A stretch of 43,133 bases of DNA from PVC group bacterium (GTDB lineage: Bacteria; Auribacterota; Erginobacteria; Erginobacterales; PUNC01): positions 1-43,133 of the forward strand of contig PUNC01000132.1 in NCBI GenBank assembly GCA_003551625.1, in the 5' to 3' direction. The notes beneath the pieces were generated by a model. That model had not been told where the DNA came from, made no database searches, and saw only the letters and a program-made list of their open reading frames with translations. The position numbers and the translations under genes are program-made. Below, piece after piece: positions 8,528 to 16,076 of the stretch. Positions within the stretch are counted from its first letter, which is position 1; the number at the start of each line of letters is the position of its first letter.

Positions 8528-9127
8528 TTAGTCTTCCACGCTTTCCCACTTTCCCTTGCTCTTCCGCAGCAGGGGGTGGGAGACGAGGAGATGGGAGATC
8601 ACCGCCTGAAAGGCCTCGGTTTGCGGGGTGACCGTGGCCGGGTTGACCGTCGGAACGACCAGGCAGGCGTCGGCCTTTCGGGCGGTGTATCCGCCGTCGC
8701 GGCCGACAATGCCGAATACCTTCGCCCCCACGCTTTTGGCGTAGTCCACGGCTTCGGTCAGGTTAGCGCTGATCCCCCGTTCCCGGTCGCCGCCGCCCAC
8801 GGAGAAGACAAAGACAGCGTCTTCCGGTTTCAGCCGGCTTCCCTTAAGCCACCCGGCGAAGACGCTCTCCCAACCCTCATCGTTCGCCCGCGCGGTAAAC
8901 TCGGCGATATTATCGGTGGGGGCGTAGGCCTCGAAACCCGCGAGCTTGCGGAAGTCGTTGACCGCGTGGGAGGCCGCGGCGGCGCCCCCGCCCACGCCCA
9001 GGAAGAAAAGGCGCCCTCCGCGATCGCGGATATCCGAGAGATTCCGGGCCATTTCTTCCACGGCGGAGACATCAAGCCGGTCGATTATGGCGCGCGCTTC
9101 CTTTAGATACTCCTCGGTGTAGTTCAT
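8528..9127 (-). CDS. gmhA: SIS-domain isomerase, GmhA-like phosphoheptose isomerase
   Basis: This protein has 199 residues from the ATG at 9127, chosen because GGGAGA lies just upstream; an in-frame ATG at 9166 lacks a ribosome site. It is a single SIS domain: FFLGVGGGAAAASH (41-54) matches the sugar-phosphate loop, and VFVFSVGGGDRERG the second binding loop. By context it would convert sedoheptulose 7-phosphate to D-glycero-D-manno-heptose 7-phosphate. The canonical GmhA residues differ in part: the His of the metal pair is kept (His54) but the glutamate four residues later is Asp, and the C-terminal Gln-Glu pair is replaced in TEAFQAVISHLLVSHP. It may be a divergent subfamily or act on a related sugar. 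Confidence 0.72.
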   Translation of the reverse strand: MNYTEEYLKEARAIIDRLDVSAVEEMARNLSDIRDRGGRLFFLGVGGGAAAASHAVNDFRKLAGFEAYAPTDNIAEFTARANDEGWESVFAGWLKGSRLKPEDAVFVFSVGGGDRERGISANLTEAVDYAKSVGAKVFGIVGRDGGYTARKADACLVVPTVNPATVTPQTEAFQAVISHLLVSHPLLRKSKGKWESVED

Positions 9128-9223
9128 CTTGCTTTCTCCCAGACAATCGTCTGCTTTTTCAGACATATTTTGTCACGAATGCGCATAAATTCTGAGAAAA
9201 AACTTGTGCCGCCCCCTAAAAGC

Positions 9224-9383
9224 CCGTAATCAGTCCCGATAAACAGCTATCGGGATCTTCGCTTCGCTGCGATAATCCGTGATCCGATTAAAGATCAAGA
9301 TCAGGCCGATCAGACGAATCGGACCGATCGATAAACCAAGGTTTTAAGCGCTATGCGCTCTGCCCTTTGCGCTATGCGATATT
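9224..9383. repeat. Composite repeat C1, copy 1
   Basis: Ordered modules: GTAATCAGTCCCGAT hairpin with ATCGGGATCT, TTCGCTGCGATAATCCG, AGATCAGGCCGAT with GATCGGACCGATC-like units, and GCTATGCGCT...CTATGCGATATT. The same order recurs at 30013-30163. It fills most of the gene-free stretch 9128-9475. Confidence 0.88.
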
Positions 9384-9400
9384 ACCCCCTCACCCTTTTT

Positions 9401-9423
9401 CCCTCTCCCCAGCGGGGAGAGGG
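9401..9423. repeat. Perfect 10-base stem hairpin
   Basis: CCCTCTCCCC-AGC-GGGGAGAGGG is followed by ATTTTATT on the plus strand. It lies beyond the 3' end of gmhB, which runs on the other strand, where the hairpin is not followed by a T-tract, so terminator function for gmhB is not supported. Confidence 0.6.
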
Positions 9424-9475
9424 ATTTTATTCTTCCCGACACCGACGGCTTCTCCTTAACCGCACCGCTCATAAA

Positions 9476-10000
9476 TCAATGTTCTTTTCCGATGATTATC
9501 GTGACCGCCTCGGACAGGTCGGCCGCTTGGTGGTCGGCTTCCACCCCCCGGTTGTAGGGCGCGTCAATCAGTATCGTTTCGCAGTCCGCCGACCGGCCCG
9601 CCTGGACGTCGCTTTCCCGGTCGCCCACGATAACCGACCGGGCAAGGTCTATTTCCCATTTTTTCGCCGCACGGAGGAGAAGGCCCGGACGCGGCTTGCG
9701 GCAGGAACAGTTGTCGGCGTTGTCGTGCGGGCAGGACAGGATATCGTCAAGTCTGAGTTCCTGGCGAAGGAGGTCGTGCATCCGCTCCAGGTCCTGGCTG
9801 GAGAGCAGACCTCGCGCGATATCCGGCTGGTTGGTAACCACTATCGCCAAAAAACCCGCCTCCTTGAGGCGGGCGACCGCTTTCCGGACTCCCGGAAGCA
9901 GTTTGAATTCATCGAACGATCGGGCGCCGCCGGGCCTGCCGCCGCGATCGATCACCTCGGCAATAACCCCGTCCCGGTCAAGGAATACAGCCCTTTTCAT
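9476..10000 (-). CDS. gmhB: HAD phosphatase, GmhB-like heptose bisphosphate 7-phosphatase
   Basis: This 174-residue protein has the HAD nucleophile motif FLDRDGV (6-12), motif II VVTNQPDIARG, and the GmhB-type zinc loop CPHDNADNCSCRKP, followed by the motif IV region VGDRESDVQAG. These are the hallmarks of D-glycero-D-manno-heptose 1,7-bisphosphate phosphatase, which yields the 1-phosphate used by HddC. Length is close to that of typical GmhB. It lies between the gmhA-like and hddA-like genes. A CAGGAT repeat begins about ten bases upstream of its start and no Shine-Dalgarno sequence is visible. Confidence 0.88.
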   Translation of the reverse strand: MKRAVFLDRDGVIAEVIDRGGRPGGARSFDEFKLLPGVRKAVARLKEAGFLAIVVTNQPDIARGLLSSQDLERMHDLLRQELRLDDILSCPHDNADNCSCRKPRPGLLLRAAKKWEIDLARSVIVGDRESDVQAGRSADCETILIDAPYNRGVEADHQAADLSEAVTIIIGKEH

Positions 10001-10009
10001 ACAATTTTT

Positions 10010-10173
10010 GACAGGATTAACAGGATCTACGGGATAGTTTTGTTAGTTTAGCCGGAGTTTAGGCAATGGTTTTGTAGATATGTTATTACTCGTAGAAAAA
10101 ACAGAGCAATCTAAAACCGCTAACCACTGTCCCACCCTGCAACCCCCTATCCTGTAAATCCTGTTATCCCGTC
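10010..10173. repeat. CAGGAT inverted-repeat pair without an ORF (solo element)
   Basis: GACAGGATTAACAGGAT at 10010 faces its approximate reverse complement ending at 10173. The ~113 bases between contain no convincing gene. It has the same flank design as the GxxExxY cassettes and lies between gmhB and hddA. Confidence 0.7.
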
Positions 10174-10221
10174 TAAAAAAAAGGGGGCGAGGTAGGGGGC
10201 AACTATAATCAGGGCATCCCG

Positions 10222-11220
10222 TCAAAAAGAGGAGTCGCGGAAGTTGACCATTACCTTCGTCCCCTCGAAGTCGAAGCGGTAGCGCATCGGACGCAGGCCC
10301 AGCTCCTTCATCTTCTCCTTGAAGCGGGCCTGTTTCTCCTCAACGTAGAAGACGAAGAAACCGCCGCCGCCGGCGCCGGTGATCTTTCCGCCCAGGGCGC
10401 CGTTCTTACGGGCGATCTCGTAGATCTCGTCGAAGCGGGGATTGGTCATCTTAGCGGAGATTTTCTTCTTGTGCTCCCAGTGCCGGTGGAAGAGCTTGCC
10501 TACCTCGGTCAGGTTGCCGCTCTCCACCGCCGCCAGCACCTGGTGGCCGATCTCCTTGATGACGTGCATATTCTCGACGACTTCCTTCTCCGACCGCTCC
10601 ACGCCGCCGCTCTGGCCGGAAAGGATCTCGTTGGCGTCGTGGGAAGTGTGGGTGTAGAAAAGCAGAAGATTCCGGTTAAGCTCATCGACGATCTCGTCGG
10701 CGACGACCGCTCCCTTCTCCTTGACGGTTCCGTCCTTGTCGATCTCCAAAACCGTCAACCCACCGAAGGCGGCCATATACTGGTCCTGCTTCCCGATCGG
10801 GGAGCCGAGAACCTCGATCTCCAGACGACAGGCTTCCTCGGCCAACTCGTGGAGACTTATATGGTCGATATTGTAAGCGTGCAGGGCGTGAAGCAGGCCG
10901 ACGGTGTAGCAGCTGGAGGAGCCCAGCCCCGTCCCGGCGGGAATGTCGGCGATGGAGACGATCTCGATCCCGCTTCGGATTCCCGTCATCTTCAGGGCTT
11001 CCCGCGCGATGGGATGCTTGACCTCATCCACGCTGGATACGGTCTCCGACTGCGAATACTTTACCCTGACCAGCCCGTCGAACGGCTGGTTGAGGCTGAT
11101 ATACATATACTTGGCGATGCCGGCGGCGAAGACGAAACCGCCGTAGCGGCGATAGTAGGCGGGCAGGTCGGTACCGCCGCCGCCCAGCGTCACTCGAAAG
11201 GGCGTTCTGGTTATGATCAT
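10222..11220 (-). CDS. hddA: GHMP-family sugar kinase, HddA-like
   Basis: This 332-residue protein starts MIITRTPFRVTLGGGGTDLP, the N-terminus typical of D-glycero-alpha-D-manno-heptose 7-phosphate kinases. It has the GHMP ATP loop PAGTGLGSSS (94-103) and a C-terminal GGKITGAGGGGFF motif. ATG 11220 is preceded by AAGGGAA. The frame continues upstream to 11301, but that extension is encoded by the CCCGAT hairpin repeat and is not believed. It would make the 1,7-bisphosphate for GmhB. Confidence 0.88.
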   Translation of the reverse strand: MIITRTPFRVTLGGGGTDLPAYYRRYGGFVFAAGIAKYMYISLNQPFDGLVRVKYSQSETVSSVDEVKHPIAREALKMTGIRSGIEIVSIADIPAGTGLGSSSCYTVGLLHALHAYNIDHISLHELAEEACRLEIEVLGSPIGKQDQYMAAFGGLTVLEIDKDGTVKEKGAVVADEIVDELNRNLLLFYTHTSHDANEILSGQSGGVERSEKEVVENMHVIKEIGHQVLAAVESGNLTEVGKLFHRHWEHKKKISAKMTNPRFDEIYEIARKNGALGGKITGAGGGGFFVFYVEEKQARFKEKMKELGLRPMRYRFDFEGTKVMVNFRDSSF

Positions 11221-11320
11221 ATATTTTTCCCTTATTAGATCCCGATGAAATACTATCGGGGCAGGCACGATTCGCGGGATATTATTTCTCCGCCATCCCA
11301 CCTGCCAAAGCCTTGTGCGG

Positions 11321-11400
11321 CGCGCGCGAGATAATCTTTCAGACCGGTCCGTCAGCCGTTACCTAATAGCCTACAGCCTAATCTCCTAACAGCCTATTAC
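11321..11400. repeat. Composite repeat C3, copy 1 (GCCGTTACCTAATAG / CCTACAGCC)
   Basis: GCGCGAGATAAT, TTTCAGACC, GCCGTTACCTAATAG and then CCTA-type 7-8 base units appear in the same order as at 17956-18031. Directly next to it, TTCGCGTAATTCGTG-type repeats run into the last codons of the hddC-like gene. Confidence 0.85.
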
Positions 11401-11423
11401 TCGTGTCATTCGTTTCCATTCGA

Positions 11424-12161
11424 CTATTCGCGTAATTCGTGTTCGCCTTTAATGCCTTTATCTCGAAGGTGGGCTTCCAGCTCCCGCAGGCCTTCGATCG
11501 AACCGATCTCGTAGAAGCGCTCGGTGACCTCGTAACCCGCCAGGCGTCCCTCGGCGGCCAGACGGTTATACAGATCGGCAAGATTATACCGCCCTCCGGA
11601 GGGGATTTCCGCCAGCAATTCCTTCGACAGGACCGACAGCCCGTAATCGATCCATTCCATCCCCGGCAAGGCGATCTGTTTGTCGAAGACCTCCACTCGA
11701 CCGTTTCCGAAAACGACGTTGTCGCGGCCGAAGCGACCCCGGTTGCGGAAGACGGTCATCAGGGCGGGGGCCCCGCAACCGGGAAACCGGCGATGGACCT
11801 CCCGGTAGTCAAACTCCAGGTATGAGTCCCCGTAGAGAACGAGAAATACGTCTTCGAGCAGATTCCCGGCCTTTTTCAGCGCTCCCCCTGTCCCCAGAGG
11901 AGCGGACCCGTCGTGACTGTAGCGGATCTTCATCCCGAAAGAGCGGCCGGTGCCGAAATGTTCCTCGATTCGATCTCCCAAGTAGCCGGCGCAGATGACG
12001 ATGTCGCCGATGCCCCGATCGCGCAGAAGTTGAAGCTGGTGATAGAGAAAAGGCTTCCCCGCCACCAGGACCATCGCTTTGGGCCGGTCGGCGGTAAGCT
12101 CCCCGAGCCGCGTACCCCTTCCACCGGCTAAGATCACGCACTGTATTTTTTCAGACTTCAT
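11424..12161 (-). CDS. hddC: Sugar nucleotidyltransferase, HddC-like
   Basis: This 245-residue protein has the nucleotidyltransferase signature LAGGRGTRLGELTADRPKAM (11-30), including the catalytic lysine, then GKPFLYHQLQLL, LGTGGALKKA and a metal-site YGDSYLEFD region. In this context it most likely makes GDP-D-glycero-alpha-D-manno-heptose from the 1-phosphate, as HddC does; the nucleotide (GTP) is inferred from the neighbouring hddA and gmhB. The final residues (about GEHELRE plus stop) are encoded by an ATTCG-type repeat. Confidence 0.85.
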   Translation of the reverse strand: MKSEKIQCVILAGGRGTRLGELTADRPKAMVLVAGKPFLYHQLQLLRDRGIGDIVICAGYLGDRIEEHFGTGRSFGMKIRYSHDGSAPLGTGGALKKAGNLLEDVFLVLYGDSYLEFDYREVHRRFPGCGAPALMTVFRNRGRFGRDNVVFGNGRVEVFDKQIALPGMEWIDYGLSVLSKELLAEIPSGGRYNLADLYNRLAAEGRLAGYEVTERFYEIGSIEGLRELEAHLRDKGIKGEHELRE

Positions 12162-12222
12162 CCCAAAGAGCAGATTCCGGATTGGAGATTCTAGATTCCG
12201 GTTATGCTCCGCACCCTACAGC

Positions 12223-13155
12223 CTAACTCTTCAGCATCTCCCGGATCGAACGGCGGACGGCCCCGGCGGAACCGAGACGCGCCCGCCACCCCAACCGGCG
12301 AATCTTTTCCAGGTCGAAACGAACCACCGGGACGTCGCCCTTCCAGCCCCGGTCGCCTCCGGTGTATTCCAGCTTCACGTTCTTCAACCCCATCTCCTCT
12401 ATTACAATCGCGGCGATGGAGGCGACCTCGAGGTAATCGTCCGTGGCCACGTTGTAAACGCCGACCTTCTCCCGGGAATTGGCGGCGACAAAAAGCATCG
12501 CCTCCACGGCGTCGGAGACGTGAAGGTAGGATTTGCTCTGCCTCCCGTCCCCAAGCACGGAAAGGCCGCGGGGTTCGTTTTTCAACTTGCGGAGGAAGTC
12601 GTAACCGACGCCGTGGGTCTGGCGCCCCCCCACGACGTTGGCGAAGCGGAAGATATGGCCGCGCATATCGAAGAGGTGGCAGAAGGCGCTGAGAATGGCC
12701 TCCCCGGCAAGCTTGGCCGCGCCATACATCGAGACCGGAAGCAGGGGGCCGAAATCCTCCGGCGTGGGGAGATCGCCGACGTCGCCGTAAACGCCGGAAC
12801 CGGAAGCGTAAAGGATCTCTTTGACACCCGCGCGGCGCATCGCCTCCAGGACATTGTAGGCGAGGAGCGCCCCTTCTCTCAAGTCGAGATCGGTCTCCAC
12901 CGCGCCGCGGGCGATATCGGGGTTGGAGGCGAGATGGCATACCACGTCGTGGCCGGAAACCGCCGCGGCCAGGGCCTCAAGATCCCCGGCCTCGCCTTTT
13001 ACGAACTTGAAATTTTCCTTCTCCAGGTGCGGGAAGATAAACTCCATCTTCCCGGAGGAAAGATTGTCGAAGACCGTGACCCGGTGTTCCCCGATCAGGC
13101 GGTCAACCAGGTGGCTGCCGATAAATCCCGCGCCGCCGGTAATGAAGTATTTCAT
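12223..13155 (-). CDS. NAD-dependent epimerase/dehydratase (extended SDR), copy A
   Basis: This 310-residue protein has the NAD-binding GGAGFIGS (7-14), acidic residue in VFDNLSSG, the catalytic serine region YASGSGVYG and YxxxK (Tyr144, Lys148). A conserved DGRQSKSYLHVSD segment and a C-terminal GDVPVVRFD sugar-binding region complete a full-length extended SDR. It sits upstream of hddC in the heptose set, so GDP-heptose or another nucleotide sugar is its likely substrate. It is paralogous to 18015-18953. Its stop codon lies in a CCTACAGCCTAA repeat, and another repeat begins about a dozen bases upstream of the start. Confidence 0.85.
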   Translation of the reverse strand: MKYFITGGAGFIGSHLVDRLIGEHRVTVFDNLSSGKMEFIFPHLEKENFKFVKGEAGDLEALAAAVSGHDVVCHLASNPDIARGAVETDLDLREGALLAYNVLEAMRRAGVKEILYASGSGVYGDVGDLPTPEDFGPLLPVSMYGAAKLAGEAILSAFCHLFDMRGHIFRFANVVGGRQTHGVGYDFLRKLKNEPRGLSVLGDGRQSKSYLHVSDAVEAMLFVAANSREKVGVYNVATDDYLEVASIAAIVIEEMGLKNVKLEYTGGDRGWKGDVPVVRFDLEKIRRLGWRARLGSAGAVRRSIREMLKS

Positions 13156-13167
13156 AACGAGAATCCT

Positions 13168-13316
13168 GTAATCAGTCCCGACTTAAGACTGTCGGGATCT
13201 TCGCTACGCTACGATGATCCGTGAAAAAGCCCACCGCCTCGGCCCCCTATTCTCGCGCCCGCCCTCCATTACTTTGTGCAGGAGCGGCGGGCAAGCATAG
13301 ACGCTGAGACGCGGGG
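13168..13316. repeat. Composite repeat C2, copy 1, carrying a nested hairpin element
   Basis: Order: GTAATCAGTCCCGAC hairpin, CGCTACGATGATCCG, AAAAGCCCACCGCCTCGG, CCCCTATTCTCGCGC, then AGACGCTGAGACGCGGGG. The copies at 17571-17715 and 41911-42020 have the last two parts adjacent; here a ~40-base hairpin (13257-13292) separates them. Beyond it, 13352-13378 carries CGCAAAGACACGAAGGACGCGAAG-type direct repeats. No gene lies in 13156-13682. Confidence 0.88.
13257..13292. repeat. Nested GCCCGCC hairpin element
   Basis: The arms GCCCGCC-CTCC and GGAG-C-GGCGGGC enclose ATTACTTTGTGCA. Related copies are at 17423-17456 (same orientation) and within 6807-6870 and 17902-17965 (reverse). Confidence 0.85.
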
Positions 13317-13417
13317 TTAAAATTGCTCCGCGGCCGCGCCCCCTTCATTCCTCACGCAAAGACACGAAGGACGCGAAGAAAAAACCTGAAAATCTTATGT
13401 TTGATTTTACTCTTCAT

Positions 13418-13646
13418 CCCCGGGCTTTCGCCCGGGGCTAACCCTGTGTCGCCCCCTGCGGGGGCTTGGATTGTTTTGTTTGTTCGTTGCTTGTCCCCGG
13501 GCTGATGCCCGGGGCTAACCTTGTGTCATCCCCTGCGGGGATGATTTTTTAGCCTCCGCAGGAGGCGAAACTTCTTTAGCCCCCGGTGTCAACCGGGGGT
13601 ACGATAATGTTTAATAATATTCCCCAGCCCCCGCAGGGGGCGACAC
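13418..13646. repeat. GC-rich hairpin repeat block, copy 2
   Basis: Same ordered palindromes as at 6495-6790: two CCCCGGGC...GCCCGGGG hairpins, CCCCTGCGGGG units (one followed by a T-tract near 13545), GCCTCCGCAGGAGGC, and the CCCCCGG...CCGGGGG pair. Confidence 0.9.
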
Positions 13647-13682
13647 CCTATGCGATATTCAACCCGCGACCCGATCGAACCG

Positions 13683-15086
13683 CTATCTCAAAGACGCGGC
13701 GGAGAGGGCGAGATTCTTGAACTCCCGGAAGGAACTCACCCGTTTGAGGCGATTCCACACGTAAGACGGCCGGTAGTAATAAGCCCGGAAGAATTTCCCC
13801 TGCCATTCGTCCAGTTCGGCGGGCGAAAACGACGAACCCTTGCCGGCCAATTTCTCGATAATCGAGGCGTCGCCCCTGGTGTATTCGGCCCAGTAGTCGA
13901 TGCCGGACTCTTCGACCAGTTCGCGATAGATCGGCGAAGGCGGACAGGGGACGAACTTGTTGACCTGGATGTAATCGCAGTCCAGCTCCAGGGCCAGCTT
14001 GATCGTCCGACGGACATCTTCGGCCGTCTCGCCGGGCAGGCCGATCATATAAAACCCAAGCGTGGTGACCCCCTCTTCCCGGCTCCAGCGGACCGCCCTT
14101 CGGACCACCTCCAGGTCGGTCGGCCGGTTGAGCCTCTTCAGGACTTCCGGAGAGCCCGACTCGACGCCGAGATGGACCTTCATCAGGCCGGCGCGTTTCA
14201 TCAGTTTCAGCGTCTCGCGATCAACCAGGTCCGGCCGCGTCCGGATCGACCAGGCGACCTTCAACCCCCGGGAGAGAAGGGTCTCGCAGATCTCCCCGAC
14301 CCGCTTCCCATCGATGGTGAAGCTCTCGTCCTGAAACCAGATTTCGCGAATCCCGAAACGCTTGACGCACTCTTCCATCTCGGCGACGACGTGGTCGGCC
14401 GATCGGGCCTGGTAGCGGTCGGCGGGAACGTCGCAGTAAGCGCACCGGAATGGACAGCCCAGGGCCGAGACCATCACGGTGATCGGCCACTCGCGGCTCA
14501 TCACGGTGGTATAGCGGTCGTTGGGAAGGAGGTGGCGCGCCGGGAAAGGCACGTCCTCAAGCGTCAGGGTGTCGGGGCGTGGTTCCGTGGCCCGAAATTC
14601 TCCTTCGGCGCGGTAACAGATGCCGCGGACCGTTGAAGGATCGCCGCCTGCCGCGACGACCCGGATCATCTCCGGAAGCGTCCGCCATCCCTCGCCGGTC
14701 ACCCCGTAATCGATCTCCGGGTGAGTCATCGTCTCCCGGGGGTAAAGGCTCATATGCAGGCCGCCGACGATGACGGGAATGCCGGTGAACTTCTTGATCT
14801 CCTTTATCCAGGGCAGGGTGTCGAGGAAGTTCTCGGTGATCAGGTTGTAGCCGACCGCGACGGGGTTGAATTCTTTCGCCCGGCGGGCGGTCTCTTCCAC
14901 GCTCAGCCGCTCCGCGAAGGCGTCGATGATCCTTACTTCAAACCCCTCCTTCTCCAGCCAGGCCGCCAGGTAGGCCGAAGGCATATTGGGCAGGACCTGG
15001 GCCGAGCGGGTATACTGCCGCCATACTTTCTCGGTATACATCGGCCGCGGCACTTCCTGCTTGGAAATGATGAATAAAAAGCGCAT
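13683..15086 (-). CDS. B12-binding-type radical SAM protein, close paralogue of 1-1412
   Basis: This 467-residue protein has a B12-domain-like N-terminus (VIVGGLHMSLYPRE at 106-118, TGEGWRTLPEM) and the radical SAM motif CPFRCAYC (Cys211, Cys215, Cys218). Later conserved blocks are WFQDESFTIDG, HLGVESGSPEVLKRL and MIGLPGETAEDV. It matches the protein at 1-1412 along its entire length, including the C-terminal YYRPSYVWNRLKRVSSFREF region. It is divergent from a GT2 gene at 15311. Substrate unknown; association with GT2 and epimerases in both copies points to glycan or glycolipid chemistry. Confidence 0.87.
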   Translation of the reverse strand: MRFLFIISKQEVPRPMYTEKVWRQYTRSAQVLPNMPSAYLAAWLEKEGFEVRIIDAFAERLSVEETARRAKEFNPVAVGYNLITENFLDTLPWIKEIKKFTGIPVIVGGLHMSLYPRETMTHPEIDYGVTGEGWRTLPEMIRVVAAGGDPSTVRGICYRAEGEFRATEPRPDTLTLEDVPFPARHLLPNDRYTTVMSREWPITVMVSALGCPFRCAYCDVPADRYQARSADHVVAEMEECVKRFGIREIWFQDESFTIDGKRVGEICETLLSRGLKVAWSIRTRPDLVDRETLKLMKRAGLMKVHLGVESGSPEVLKRLNRPTDLEVVRRAVRWSREEGVTTLGFYMIGLPGETAEDVRRTIKLALELDCDYIQVNKFVPCPPSPIYRELVEESGIDYWAEYTRGDASIIEKLAGKGSSFSPAELDEWQGKFFRAYYYRPSYVWNRLKRVSSFREFKNLALSAASLR

Positions 15087-15140
15087 TTGAAAATCGGCTG
15101 TTTAGGTGTTTAGTCCTTTAAAATTGAATAAACAGGATAA

Positions 15141-15159
15141 CCCCGGTAAATAACCGGGG
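15141..15159. repeat. CCCCGG hairpin between divergent genes
   Basis: CCCCGGTAAATAACCGGGG forms a short hairpin, flanked by AACAGGAT- and AGGAACTAAACAGGAGG-like repeat pieces. No gene is seen in 15087-15310. Confidence 0.5.
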
Positions 15160-15310
15160 CAAGCAGGAACTAAACAGGAGGATCTAAACCATTCGGAAAA
15201 TACTGTCAATCCCTTCGGAATTAAGATATCTTGGATTTTGTTCAGCTCTCTTCCCCGACAGATTACACTATGCCGCGTCCAGCCGTTAACTATTGCCCAC
15301 CATAGCAATT

Positions 15311-16039
15311 ATGAGTTCTCCAAACACATCCGAATGGACCCTCCTTACGCTGGTCCATAACGAAGCCCGGGTGATCGAGGGAGTGGTCAGGGAGATCCAC
15401 GAAAAGATCCTCTCCCGCCTGCCGAGCTCGGAGCTGCTGGTGGTGGAGGACGGCAGCACCGACGGGACCAAGGAGATCCTGGCCCGGCTCCAGAACGAGT
15501 TCGGCTTCACTTTGCTGATGGAGACCGGGAAGCAGGGGTATACCGCCGCCCTGGGGAAGGCTTTTCAAGCCGCCAAAGACCGTGGTTCCTTCATTTTCTT
15601 TACCGACTCCGACGGCCAGCACGATCAGTCCGACTTCTGGAAGCTCAAGGACTTGATCGGGGAGGCGGATATGGTCATCGGGGTTAAGGAGCACCGTCAG
15701 GATTCCTGGTTCCGCAATACGATTTCCCGCGCGATGAACCGTGTCCTGGTACCCGCATTGTTCAAGACCCGCCTCAAGGATATCAACTGCGGTTTCCGGC
15801 TGATGCGGCGGGATGTGGTGGAGTTTCTGTCGAGAGAAAACTGGTTTTTCAAGGATTGCGTCTTCGCCGAACTGACGCTGCGGGCGAATAAGGCGGGCTA
15901 CCGGATAGCTGAGACGCCGGTCAGTCATTCGATCCGGAAATTCGGGTCGTCATCGGGGCTGCCGACCAGGAAGATGCCGGCGATCCTTCTCCGGATCGTG
16001 AAGAACTTCTTAAAGCTTAAGAAGGAATTAAAGAAGTAA
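15311..16039 (+). CDS. GT2 glycosyltransferase, polyprenyl-phosphate type
   Basis: This 242-residue protein runs from ATG 15311 (an in-frame TTG at 15293 is possible). It is a GT-A domain with EDGSTDGT (46-53), a canonical metal site TDSDGQHD (98-105) and a DINCGFRLM acceptor-side motif. There are no C-terminal membrane helices, so it resembles dolichyl/polyprenyl-phosphate mannose synthases and their bacterial relatives. It is paralogous to the GT2 at 5735-6472, which lacks the second DXD aspartate. It probably loads a sugar onto polyprenyl phosphate for the GT-C proteins nearby (inference). Confidence 0.8.
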   Translation: MSSPNTSEWTLLTLVHNEARVIEGVVREIHEKILSRLPSSELLVVEDGSTDGTKEILARLQNEFGFTLLMETGKQGYTAALGKAFQAAKDRGSFIFFTDSDGQHDQSDFWKLKDLIGEADMVIGVKEHRQDSWFRNTISRAMNRVLVPALFKTRLKDINCGFRLMRRDVVEFLSRENWFFKDCVFAELTLRANKAGYRIAETPVSHSIRKFGSSSGLPTRKMPAILLRIVKNFLKLKKELKK

Positions 16040-16076
16040 GTCCCATCCCCCCCCGGCCACTTTGTTATAGACAGGA

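Noticed and set aside
11221-11301. N-terminal extension of the HddA-like kinase (frame open to 11301)
   Set aside because: The extra residues are encoded by the CCCGAT hairpin repeat that also gives similar peptides at 8236 and 19476. The ATG at 11220 has a ribosome site and the normal family N-terminus.
13323-13646. Small ORFs in the GC-rich repeat blocks
   Set aside because: They read through palindromes, differ among block copies and have no ribosome sites. Similar peptides at other blocks come from the repeat DNA.
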